Source: Candidatus Thalassarchaeum betae
GTDB taxonomy: Archaea; Thermoplasmatota; Poseidoniia; Poseidoniales; Thalassarchaeaceae
Length of the DNA: 33,825 bases
Direction of reading: 5' to 3'
Assembly: GCA_022448665.1 (NCBI GenBank)
Contig: JAKUUO010000012.1
Span: 7,305 to 41,129 of the forward strand
In this document: positions 8,648 to 16,503 of the stretch, one piece after another
How positions within the stretch are numbered: position 1 is the first letter of the stretch
Layout: each line of letters opens with the position of its first letter
Position numbers and translations under genes: made by a program
The notes under the pieces: generated by a model
Told to the model about the DNA's origin: nothing
Seen by the model: the letters and a program-made list of their open reading frames with translations, nothing else
The model's database searches: none

Positions 8648-11629
8648 TCATACCTTGCCAACCAGATGCTGGCCCGTGTAGCTGTCGGGATTCTTTGCAA
8701 TCTCATCGGGTGTGCCCTCGGCGACTATCAATCCGCCACACTCCCCTCCTTCCGGACCAAGATCCACGACCCAGTCAGCGCACTTGATCACATCGAGATG
8801 GTGCTCAATGACGATGACCGTGTGGCCGTTGCGCCTGAGTCGGAGCAATACCTCGATGAGTTGGTGGATATCGGCCAAAGCGAGACCTGTGGTTGGCTCA
8901 TCGAGGATGTAGACGGTGTGCTTCCCCGCAGGTCGGCGGAGCTCGGTTGCGAGTTTGACGCGCTGAGCCTCTCCCCCTGAGAGTGTGGTGGCGGGCTGGC
9001 CGAGGTGGATGTAGCCCAGACCGACGTCTCTGATTGTCGAGAGGATGCGGAAAATCGAACGTTGGTTGGCGAAGAACTCGCAGGCCTCTGCCACATTCAT
9101 CTCGAGGACGTCATGGATGTTCTTCCCCCGCCATTCGACCTCGAGGGTCTCGCGGGTGTATCGCTTGCCCTTGCAGACATCGCAGACCACCCAGACATCG
9201 GCGAGGAAATTCATCTCTAACTTGGTTGAACCTGCTCCCTTGCAGGCTTCGCACCTACCCCCCCTGACATTGAAGGAAAATTGCCCTGGTTGATAGCCGC
9301 GCTCCTTCGCCAGATTCGTCTTGGCGAAGAGGTCGCGTATCGGGGAGAAGGCGCCGGTGTAGGTGGCCGGGTTGGAACGAGGGGTGCGACCAATCGGAGA
9401 TTGATTGATTGCGATGGTCTTGTCGATGTGCTCGAAGCCCTCTATTCTATCGTAACTCCCGGGAGTCGTGTCCGCTCCGTGCAACTCGCGCACAAGAGAA
9501 GGCGCGATGGTCGAGGACACGAGGGAGGTCTTACCAGACCCCGACACGCCGGTTACAGCCACCATGCAGCCCAGAGGGATGCGGACGTCTATGTCTTGCA
9601 GGTTGTTCTCTCGCGCGCCCCTGACAATCAGCCAGCGGTCTTCCTCGGGACTCGCCCTGTCTTCAGGCAGAGGTATGCTCTCCCTGCCTGAGAGATACGC
9701 CCCGGTAACGCTTTCTTTGCTCGTTAACAACTCGTCCAACACACCGCTAACGACAATGCGTCCACCCTCCTTGCCGGCTCCGGGTCCGAGATCGATGAGC
9801 CAGTCGGCCTGACGTAATGTGGCCTCGTCATGCTCGACCACCAGCAGGGTGTTACCGAGAGAGGTGAGTTCTCTGAGAGTTTCGAGCAGCCGGCCATTGT
9901 CCCTCGGGTGAAGGCCGATGCTCGGCTCGTCGAGGACGTACATGACCCCGGTGAGGCGGGTTCCTATCTGGGTGGCGAGGCGGATCCTCTGCGATTCACC
10001 ACCCGAAAGCGTGTTGGCGCGGCGGTCGAGAGTGAGGTAGTCGAGACCGACGAGAGCAAGGAAACGGAGGCGTGACTCAATCTCCTTGATTATCTCTCTA
10101 GAGATGAAGAGCGAGCGTTCGTCGAGATGCTCGGTCTGGTTGACCGTGTCTGTGTCTGGTACGTCGCGATCCAGTTTGTCCCATGTGTCATCCAGTCCAC
10201 CGAGGCGCCAGTGCTGAACAACGGCCAGCGCCTCAAGGACGCTGCAGAATGAGATATCTGGCAGTGATACGCCACCGACGGTGACCCTGCTGACTGCCTC
10301 ATTGAGCTTCTGGCCGTTGCACTCCGGACAGGGTTCATCATTCATGTAGGAAGTGAGGCGGGAGCGGGTCCGATCTGAACTGGTGTCGGTGTAAGTCCTC
10401 CTCAACCGGGCGAAAACACCCTCCCATGGCCGGACCATCCTGTAAGAAGAGCCGCTCTTAGAGCGGAACTCGAAGTTGATTGAGGTGCTGCCTGTGCCGT
10501 TCAGCAGTATGTCTTGGGCGTCATCATCCAACTCCCCGAAGGGGGTGTCCGAGGGAATGCCGTAGTGATCACAGGTCTGCGTCATCTGTCTGCGATACCA
10601 GCCGGACATCATCGACCGGCGAAATGGTCTGATGCATCCTTCCTCAACCGTGGCCACACGGTCTATCACAAGATCGTGTGAGAAATTCCTCTGCACGCCC
10701 AGACCCTGGCAAGAGGGGCAGGCTCCCAGAGGATTGTTGAAAGAGAATACGCGTGGACTCATCTCTGGGAGGAAAGCGCCGTGCACCGGGCATGCGAACT
10801 CCTCTGAATAGGCTATGCTCTCGCCGTCCTCGGTCTGGAATCTCTGCTCCTCGGAATCGTCGGACTTACGTGGTTTGGGTGCTTTGAGGCTCTCTACAGC
10901 AACCGCTCCGGCCCCGAGTCGGAGGCCCGCGTCGATAGCTTCGGTCAGTCGTTGTCGGTTTGATCGGGTCAAGCGCATTCTGTCGATTCTCACATCTATG
11001 TCATGACGGAGATTCTTCTCTAGCTCCGGAGGGTTCTCGAAATTGGCATCGCGCCCATTCACTCTGCCCTCAAGATACCCCTGCTCGACCAGGGCTCGGA
11101 ATAGGTCGGCGTGAGTCCCCTTCCGATTGCGCACCGCAGGGCTCCAAACGGCCACCGCATGGCCCTCGAATCGCCATAGCACATCGTCGACTATCTCCTG
11201 AACTGTTCTGCGGGCGACTTCCCTCTCACACTGAGGGCAGTGAGGGAGGCCGACCCTAGCCCAGAGGAGGCGAAGGTAATCCATGATCTCGGTGACAGTG
11301 GCTACGGTGGAGCGCGGGTTGTGGCTGCCGTGCTTCTGATCAATGCTGATGGCAGGTGAGAGTCCTTCGATGCTATCGCAGTCGGGTTTCTTCATCTGAC
11401 CGAGGAACTGCCTCGCATAGGAACTCAGGCTCTCGACATAACGACGCTGTCCCTCGGCGTACAGGGTGTCGAAGGCGAGGCTTGACTTCCCCGAGCCGGA
11501 CACCCCAGAGAGGACGACGAACTTGCCCCTTGGAATCTTGACGTCGATGTTCTGGAGATTGTGGGTACGGGCTCCTCGGACCTCTATCCATCCATCCTTG
11601 GCTGCGCCGTTCTTCAATCGCTTAGCCAT
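8648..11629 (-). CDS. uvrA: Excinuclease ABC subunit A
   Basis: 993 residues, somewhat longer than the ~940 of well-known bacterial UvrA. The first ATPase has Walker A GVSGSGKSS at 42-50, signature NTLSGGESQRIRL and Walker B LDEPSIGLHPRDN. The second has GVSGSGKTS, TTLSGGEAQRVKL and ILDEPTTGLALAD. Zinc-binding cysteine pairs are visible, including CEACKGAG...CDVCKGKRY in the second half. UvrA dimers scan DNA for bulky damage and load UvrB in nucleotide excision repair. The second Walker B has GLAL where GLHF is usual, a possible local divergence. uvrB and uvrC are not in the window. In archaea uvrABC is a bacterial import, common in mesophilic marine lineages. It follows moeA on the same strand after 146 bases and so probably has its own promoter. 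Confidence 0.97.
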   Translation of the reverse strand: MAKRLKNGAAKDGWIEVRGARTHNLQNIDVKIPRGKFVVLSGVSGSGKSSLAFDTLYAEGQRRYVESLSSYARQFLGQMKKPDCDSIEGLSPAISIDQKHGSHNPRSTVATVTEIMDYLRLLWARVGLPHCPQCEREVARRTVQEIVDDVLWRFEGHAVAVWSPAVRNRKGTHADLFRALVEQGYLEGRVNGRDANFENPPELEKNLRHDIDVRIDRMRLTRSNRQRLTEAIDAGLRLGAGAVAVESLKAPKPRKSDDSEEQRFQTEDGESIAYSEEFACPVHGAFLPEMSPRVFSFNNPLGACPSCQGLGVQRNFSHDLVIDRVATVEEGCIRPFRRSMMSGWYRRQMTQTCDHYGIPSDTPFGELDDDAQDILLNGTGSTSINFEFRSKSGSSYRMVRPWEGVFARLRRTYTDTSSDRTRSRLTSYMNDEPCPECNGQKLNEAVSRVTVGGVSLPDISFCSVLEALAVVQHWRLGGLDDTWDKLDRDVPDTDTVNQTEHLDERSLFISREIIKEIESRLRFLALVGLDYLTLDRRANTLSGGESQRIRLATQIGTRLTGVMYVLDEPSIGLHPRDNGRLLETLRELTSLGNTLLVVEHDEATLRQADWLIDLGPGAGKEGGRIVVSGVLDELLTSKESVTGAYLSGRESIPLPEDRASPEEDRWLIVRGARENNLQDIDVRIPLGCMVAVTGVSGSGKTSLVSSTIAPSLVRELHGADTTPGSYDRIEGFEHIDKTIAINQSPIGRTPRSNPATYTGAFSPIRDLFAKTNLAKERGYQPGQFSFNVRGGRCEACKGAGSTKLEMNFLADVWVVCDVCKGKRYTRETLEVEWRGKNIHDVLEMNVAEACEFFANQRSIFRILSTIRDVGLGYIHLGQPATTLSGGEAQRVKLATELRRPAGKHTVYILDEPTTGLALADIHQLIEVLLRLRRNGHTVIVIEHHLDVIKCADWVVDLGPEGGECGGLIVAEGTPDEIAKNPDSYTGQHLVGKV

Positions 11630-11775
11630 GTCTCAACTTCCTTGTGGAAGCATGCGTGCGCGAGGATGTCCTTGAATTCATGTATTGAGGGGGGAACTAT
11701 TCGCTATCGACGCAAAGACCAGTGAGGCACCACAACTAGGGGAGGAATTCTACTACGCCCATCAAAATGAGGTTT

Positions 11776-12984
11776 CTACCGGCACCAGAGTGCGTCGATT
11801 GTGTCGCCGGCCTCCGCGTCGGTGTCGGGCGGGAGCAAAGTCAGACCGTTGTGGGCCACCATGCTGTGGATGTTGCCGCTGCCCTGGTGGGTGTGGACAG
11901 AGGCAATCAGGCCGTCCTCGCCTGCCTCTATCTTGATTCTCCTCATGCAGAGTTTGCCGGGCGCTCCCTTCATAGGATCTGCAAGTTTTACCCTCACCTG
12001 ATCAGCAAGCTTCGGGCCGAGCTCGGGGTCCGCGCCCATGCAATGCGATATCCAAGGCGCGACAAGGGCGATGAATACCACGTGGCTGCTGACTGGGTTG
12101 CCAGGCAGCCCGAAGAGAGGGACGCCGTTCCAAGTGCCGAATAGTGGTGGGCCACCGGGCCGAAGTTTGATTTTCCAGAATACTGGTTCCCCTTCTTCCT
12201 CCATCAGTCTGCGTACCAGATCCCACTGGCCCATGCTGACTCCACCGCTGGTCAATATTGCGTCACAACTCTCAGCGGCCGAATCAAGTGACTCGCGAAG
12301 ACCTTCGAGATTGTCGTGGACGGAATCAAAACGGACGGCCTCTCCCCCCATTTTCTCTATCATCGAGGCGAGGCCGAAGGAGTTCGACTCGTATATCTCT
12401 CCCTCGGTAAGGCTCAGTCCGGGTTGGACTAGTTCGTCACCCGTGCTTATCACGGCAATTCTCGGGGGGGAAACGACTTCGAGTTCTCCGTGGCCCATGG
12501 TCGCGGCGAGGGATATCTCAGCAGGACCCATCTGCATGCCAGTATGCAAGGCGATGTGCCCCTCGATGAGATTCTCGCCTTTACGACGGATGAAATTGGG
12601 ACGAGCCTTGCCGAGAACACGGACAGTGCCTTCCTGTTCCTCTGAATCCTCTATCATGACGATGGCATCGGCACCAAGTGGCATCGGCGCGCCCGTCATT
12701 ATCCTGCACGCCTCTCCAGAAGACACGGGAGGAGGGGTTTCGCCCCCGGGTTGACTGGTGCCGACAATTCTCAGTCTGGTGTCTTTCTGAGTGCAATCCC
12801 CCACACGAACAGCCCACCCATCCATAGCGGAGTTATCGAAACGGGGGTCGTCTACCTTGGAGGCGAGATCAGTGGCTAAGACTCGTCCTGAAGCCTTGCG
12901 TAGACTCACTTTTTCAGTGCGTCTATTGAATGGATAAGCGTGAGTGAGTTGAATCCCATGCTCGAGGGTGACGCTCGTCTCCAT
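11776..12984 (-). CDS. moeA: Molybdopterin molybdenumtransferase
   Basis: 402 residues, the normal MoeA length. NSAMDGWAV at about 51-59 is the domain I signature; MTGAPMP, STGDEL, TSGGVSMG and GLPGNPVS follow in the order expected for the four-domain fold. MoeA inserts molybdenum (in some archaea tungsten) into adenylated molybdopterin. No other cofactor-synthesis gene is present in the window, so it is isolated from its pathway. The ATG at 12984 gives a conventional N-terminus. It is divergent from the TSUP exporter with 50 bases between starts, and a weak AT-rich box (13022-13034) could serve as its promoter. The stop is 146 bases from the uvrA start. Confidence 0.95.
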   Translation of the reverse strand: METSVTLEHGIQLTHAYPFNRRTEKVSLRKASGRVLATDLASKVDDPRFDNSAMDGWAVRVGDCTQKDTRLRIVGTSQPGGETPPPVSSGEACRIMTGAPMPLGADAIVMIEDSEEQEGTVRVLGKARPNFIRRKGENLIEGHIALHTGMQMGPAEISLAATMGHGELEVVSPPRIAVISTGDELVQPGLSLTEGEIYESNSFGLASMIEKMGGEAVRFDSVHDNLEGLRESLDSAAESCDAILTSGGVSMGQWDLVRRLMEEEGEPVFWKIKLRPGGPPLFGTWNGVPLFGLPGNPVSSHVVFIALVAPWISHCMGADPELGPKLADQVRVKLADPMKGAPGKLCMRRIKIEAGEDGLIASVHTHQGSGNIHSMVAHNGLTLLPPDTDAEAGDTIDALWCR

Positions 12985-13034
12985 GGCACTTGAGCAGCGG
13001 TCGAGTTGAAGTGTTCTTCCTATGTGGATAATAT

Positions 13035-13802
13035 GTGGTTACAACAGAGTTTGGGCTCATCCTCGCTGGCCTATTCCTCGTGGCTCTGCTGTACTCGTCA
13101 GTAGGGCATGGAGGAGGATCGGGGTACCTCGCCATTCTGTCTCTGACCTCCTACGGAACGATGGAGGTGGGGTGGTTGAAGCAGTACGCGTGGTGCCTCA
13201 ACCTCATCGTCGCCGGGATTGCTTTCTGGCATTACAGTAAGGCCGGGCACCATATGAGGGGGATGACCGTTCCACTCGTAGGCGCCAGTGTTCCGTTTGC
13301 ATTGATTGGGGGGTACCTGAGGGTCGACGGTGCGCTATACGACACCCTGCTGTCTGTGACACTGATCTGGGCAGCGTGGAGGCTACTACTGATCAAGAGA
13401 GATTTTGTTGGTGTTGGTATTGGGCCTCCAGGCCTGCGAGAAGCTTTGCCTGTAGGGGGAGCGATTGGTCTGGCTAGTGGTCTGATCGGTGTGGGAGGGG
13501 GCATATTCCTGTCACCGGTCGTCCTGCTCAGACGCTGGGCCACACCAAAGGTGGCGGCGGCAACCGCGGCGGCATTCATCTGGCTCAACTCGGCGGCTGG
13601 TCTCGTTGGTGCAGGACTCTCTGGACAGCTCCAGATAGAGATGGAGATATTGGGGTTCTTCGGCATCGCGGTCCTTTTCGGTGGTCTCGCAGGCTCTCGC
13701 TATGGTGCGGATGTGGCCCCACAGATACTGGTGAGGAATTTATTGGTGGTGGTCCTGCTCGTAGCCGCTTCGAGACGTGTGCTGAGTGTGCTCGGTCTTT
13801 GA
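13035..13802 (+). CDS. TSUP (TauE/SafE) family anion permease
   Basis: 255 residues with about eight hydrophobic helices in two halves. Each half carries a glycine-rich signature: SSVGHGGGSGYL in the first and LIGVGGGIFLSPV in the second, the duplicated motif of the TauE/SafE family. Members move sulfite, sulfoacetate, thiosulfate or other organosulfur/carboxylate anions across the cytoplasmic membrane. The reading frame begins at a GTG at 13035; an ATG at 13033 is out of frame. It converges on the proline-rich gene with 5 bases between stops. Given the sulfation cluster 7 kb away a sulfur-anion substrate is tempting, but nothing here proves it. Confidence 0.88.
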   Translation: MVTTEFGLILAGLFLVALLYSSVGHGGGSGYLAILSLTSYGTMEVGWLKQYAWCLNLIVAGIAFWHYSKAGHHMRGMTVPLVGASVPFALIGGYLRVDGALYDTLLSVTLIWAAWRLLLIKRDFVGVGIGPPGLREALPVGGAIGLASGLIGVGGGIFLSPVVLLRRWATPKVAAATAAAFIWLNSAAGLVGAGLSGQLQIEMEILGFFGIAVLFGGLAGSRYGADVAPQILVRNLLVVVLLVAASRRVLSVLGL

Positions 13803-13807
13803 GGTAA

Positions 13808-14284
13808 TCAGCCACCGATTACGTCTTCATGGCCACATTCTGAGTAGGCACAGATGACTTTGTAACGCTCGCGTTTGGGTTGGGGGATCTGCATTATCGA
13901 GCCGCACATCGAGCACTGGTGGGTGACGACCTCGGCTTCTTGAGCCTCTAGATCCTCGTACGGATCGAGGATTTGTTGAGTGACCGTCCAACCCACCTGG
14001 TCTTCATAGGACTCTTTTTCTTCCTTTATCTTGGACTGCTTGAGGCCCAATTTGATGCGGATTTTTCGGCCCCTCTTCTTTGGCTTGCCTTGTGGGGGTG
14101 CTTTCGGCTTCCCCGAAACGGGTCGCTTTCTCCTCTTCGGTCGTGACTTCTTGCCTTGGGGCGGGGGGGCCTTCTTCGGTTTAGGTGGAGGAGGTGCTTT
14201 CCTTGCCTTGGGTGGTGGGGGTGGGCCTTTCTTCCCTTTTGGAGGGGGTGGTGGAGGTGGGGGTGGTGGAGGTTTGTCCGCCAT
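13808..14284 (-). CDS. Polyproline/lysine-rich protein with C-terminal zinc ribbon, function unknown
   Basis: 158 residues. After MADK comes a run of eleven prolines, then about 70 residues of alternating proline and basic blocks (PPPPPKARK, PPPPKPKK and similar), then a short acidic/amphipathic stretch, and finally a putative zinc ribbon with CSMC near residue 122 and CAYSEC near 146. No membrane segment is seen. The basic tail suggests nucleic acid or ribosome contact, and the proline runs would need aIF5A during translation; both are inference. I chose ATG 14284, preceded by GGGGTG, over a GTG at 14347 that overlaps the apt stop, because the added 21 residues look unlike the rest. It is last in the azgA-apt run. 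Confidence 0.7.
   Translation of the reverse strand: MADKPPPPPPPPPPPKGKKGPPPPPKARKAPPPPKPKKAPPPQGKKSRPKRRKRPVSGKPKAPPQGKPKKRGRKIRIKLGLKQSKIKEEKESYEDQVGWTVTQQILDPYEDLEAQEAEVVTHQCSMCGSIMQIPQPKRERYKVICAYSECGHEDVIGG
14241..14272 (+). repeat. G-rich low-complexity tract (polyproline-coding)
   Basis: The plus strand reads as runs of two to five G separated by single T or A. It encodes the proline run on the minus strand, just after the start codon of the zinc-ribbon gene. Several G-runs close together could form a G-quadruplex on the template strand. Confidence 0.7.
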
Positions 14285-14343
14285 GCTAACACCCCATGCA
14301 AACACTGAGTCCCTTTGAAGAAATCGGGGGGTTGTTGGGATAC

Positions 14344-14886
14344 TCACGCTGGGAACTCGACAAGTGCATGTACTGGGACCGGATCCAGACGCCCCCTAGC
14401 ACCAAGCCCCACTAGTTCGATTACAGATAACGAACCCACGACTTCAGCACCGGCCCCTTCGCACAATTCCACACAGGCAGAGACGGTACCCCCGGTAGCC
14501 AGAAGATCGTCGATTATGACAACCCGCTGGCCTGATGATAGGGCGTCCTCATGCATCTCAAGGATGTTGGTGCCGTATTCGAGGCTGTACTCGACCTGCC
14601 TGGTCGGGGCCGGTAGTTTGCCCTGCTTGCGGACAGGGACGAAACCCACACCGATCTTAGTAGCAAAAAGAGGGCCGAAGCTGCAGCCCCGGGCCTCTGG
14701 ACCGGCTACCGCGTCGGGTCGGCGATCCAGATCCTGCCTGTCCGCAGCGAAGCGTTTAGTGATGTCCGACAGGAGGCCTGGAACGCCGAGCACGGGGGTG
14801 ATGTCCCGGAACATAATCCCCTCTAGGGGGAAGTTCGGCACCGTGCGAATGGCGTCTCTCAGGCTTTGGAGCAACTCGTCAGACAT
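14344..14886 (-). CDS. apt: Adenine phosphoribosyltransferase
   Basis: 180 residues, the bacterial-type Apt length. The PRPP-binding loop VVIIDDLLATGGT lies near residue 122, and FPLEGIMFRDITP near the N-terminus and GPEARG near residue 62 are family signatures. It converts adenine and PRPP to AMP plus diphosphate in the cytosol, salvaging free purine base. The permease gene 80 bases upstream on the same strand is of a type that imports adenine/hypoxanthine/guanine, so uptake and salvage are probably co-expressed. ATG at 14886 is unambiguous. A strong hairpin lies in the gap between the two genes. Confidence 0.95.
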   Translation of the reverse strand: MSDELLQSLRDAIRTVPNFPLEGIMFRDITPVLGVPGLLSDITKRFAADRQDLDRRPDAVAGPEARGCSFGPLFATKIGVGFVPVRKQGKLPAPTRQVEYSLEYGTNILEMHEDALSSGQRVVIIDDLLATGGTVSACVELCEGAGAEVVGSLSVIELVGLGARGRLDPVPVHALVEFPA

Positions 14887-14907
14887 GCTACCCGCTTCGC
14901 CGTGGGA

Positions 14908-14950
14908 GGGTCCCGGGCCTTCAGGCTATGCCGTCTGGCCCGGGTTTCCC
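14908..14950 (-). other. GC-rich hairpin between purine permease and apt
   Basis: Perfect 8-base inverted repeat CCCGGGCC (14912-14919) and GGCCCGGG (14937-14944), extended by GGG/CCC (14908-14910 with 14948-14950) across a small bulge. The 17-base loop contains its own GGC-ATA-GCC mini-stem. It lies in the 80-base gap downstream of the permease and upstream of apt. It may be a transcription attenuator, an RNA processing site or a partial terminator; no T-run follows on either side. Confidence 0.5.
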
Positions 14951-14966
14951 ATTACGTAATTCCCAT

Positions 14967-16409
14967 TCAGAATATCATTCCGAATATGTACTGGAACGTC
15001 GACTCGTCGCCGGGTCCCAGGTAGAACATTGCCATCAGTGCGAACAGTGTCCACATGACTGGGTTCAGCTCATCCATCTTGCCCATTCCGAGCTTGATGG
15101 CCACATAGCTGATGATACCCCAAGCAATTCCATCCGCGATGGAATATGTGAACGGCATTAGACAGATCGTTAGGAAGGCAGGTAGTGCCATTTCCTTGTC
15201 GGCCCAATTGATGTCCGCTGCTTGGCGCATCATCAGTGCGCCGATGATGACTAGAGCGCAGGCGGCCGCGAATGTCGGGACAGCCTGGAACAGGTCTGAA
15301 AAGAACAGTCCTGTGAGCATCAGAACACCCACAGTAACCGCCACGAGACCTGTTTTTCCTCCTTCCTCGACGCCAGCAGCCGACTCGATGTAGGTCGTGG
15401 TCGTGCTGGTTCCGCAGAGTGCGCCGACTATGCTTGCTGCAGCGTCGGACACGAATGCCTCGTCGGAGTTCATCAGCTCGTCGTTCTCATCGACGTAACC
15501 GGCCTGGCGACCCACAGAGTAGAGGGTTCCAGCCGTGTCGAAGATGTCGACGAACAGGAAGGTGATCATCACTAGTAGGAAGTCACCCCAGCCAGCACCG
15601 CCGGATATGTCGCCCAGCGCGCCCGTGGCTGCCATGAGGGATTCCTCAGGCAAGCCCACGAATCCGAACGCGGCTGATGGCCACTCCGCATACGCGGAAC
15701 CGAAGCCGGCACCGCCAGCCATGTAATCGTTGTACGGGTCGTATGCACCGACCGCCCAACCCCAGACTGAGGCAATTCCGATACCGATGATGATTGCGCC
15801 CTTGATTCCACGGGCCATCATCACGGCTATCGCAATGAGGCAGACCATGGAGATGAGTGCGCCGTGCTCGTAGGTGAACGACTCGGTCACCCCGAGGTTC
15901 ACCAGTGTGGCACCGTCATCTCGGATCCAGCCCATCTCTCGAAGACCGATGATCGCCAGGAACATGCCGATACCGGCGCCCGTGGCAATCTTCAGATCCG
16001 TCGGGATTGAGTTGATCATTATTGTTCTCCATCCACCGATTACCGGAATAGCCGGCATCGACATCAAGAGGAATAATATTCCCTCAACGAATACAGCGGC
16101 CAGGGCTACCTGCCAAGATATGCCCATGCCGAGAACCACTGCGAACGTAAAGTACGCATTCAGTCCCATTCCAGGGGCTAGTGCAAAGGGTAAGTTCGCG
16201 TAAAGCCCCATTATCGTACAGCCCACGAAGGCGGCAATTGCCGTCGCGAACAGTGCGTCATCGAAGGGGATTCCTGCAATCGAGAGCATGGCTGGGTTAA
16301 CCAGAAGGATGTACGCCATCGTCAAGAATGTCGTCAAACCCGCCCTCATCTCTGCATTGACAGTAGTTCCCGCTTCTGTCACTCCAAATTGTTTGTCTAA
16401 TGCTTCCAT
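14967..16409 (-). CDS. AzgA/PbuG-type purine permease (NCS2 family)
   Basis: 480 residues with about 12-14 hydrophobic helices. MRAGLTTFLTMAYILLVNP near residue 21, PFALAPGMGLNAYFTF near 75 and FLFVDIFDTAGTLYSVGRQ near 289 are the conserved segments of the AzgA subfamily, which imports adenine, hypoxanthine and guanine with protons. The later AASIVGALCGTSTTTTYIES is the matching conserved segment lining the substrate site. The ATG at 16409 is preceded by a good ribosome binding site. It is followed by apt, so imported adenine can be turned directly into AMP. The family assignment is firm; the exact base preference is inference. Confidence 0.93.
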   Translation of the reverse strand: MEALDKQFGVTEAGTTVNAEMRAGLTTFLTMAYILLVNPAMLSIAGIPFDDALFATAIAAFVGCTIMGLYANLPFALAPGMGLNAYFTFAVVLGMGISWQVALAAVFVEGILFLLMSMPAIPVIGGWRTIMINSIPTDLKIATGAGIGMFLAIIGLREMGWIRDDGATLVNLGVTESFTYEHGALISMVCLIAIAVMMARGIKGAIIIGIGIASVWGWAVGAYDPYNDYMAGGAGFGSAYAEWPSAAFGFVGLPEESLMAATGALGDISGGAGWGDFLLVMITFLFVDIFDTAGTLYSVGRQAGYVDENDELMNSDEAFVSDAAASIVGALCGTSTTTTYIESAAGVEEGGKTGLVAVTVGVLMLTGLFFSDLFQAVPTFAAACALVIIGALMMRQAADINWADKEMALPAFLTICLMPFTYSIADGIAWGIISYVAIKLGMGKMDELNPVMWTLFALMAMFYLGPGDESTFQYIFGMIF

Positions 16410-16413
16410 TTTT

Positions 16414-16433
16414 TCACCTTTATTTCCATTATA
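16414..16433 (-). promoter_or_regulatory. Ribosome binding site and TATA-like box of the purine permease
   Basis: On the minus strand AAGGTGA (16414-16420) sits 4 bases before the ATG at 16409. Just upstream, TATAAT (16428-16433) is about 22 bases from the ATG, slightly too close for a leaderless archaeal promoter. The Shine-Dalgarno match is the stronger call. Confidence 0.5.
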
Positions 16434-16503
16434 CCAAGGCTCTCGCCTCTAGTGATTCGTGCATGTCCAACGGGCCTATCAATAGTTCGGGTCTGAATTG
16501 GGG

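Noticed and set aside
11630..11775. 146-base gap between moeA and uvrA inspected for a small gene or RNA
   Set aside because: No credible open frame or tRNA-like fold; only a 5-base stem (11637-11650) near the uvrA start, too weak to call.
16428..16433. TATAAT read as a bacterial -10 box
   Set aside because: The surroundings are archaeal and there is no matching -35; it is recorded only as a TATA-like box.
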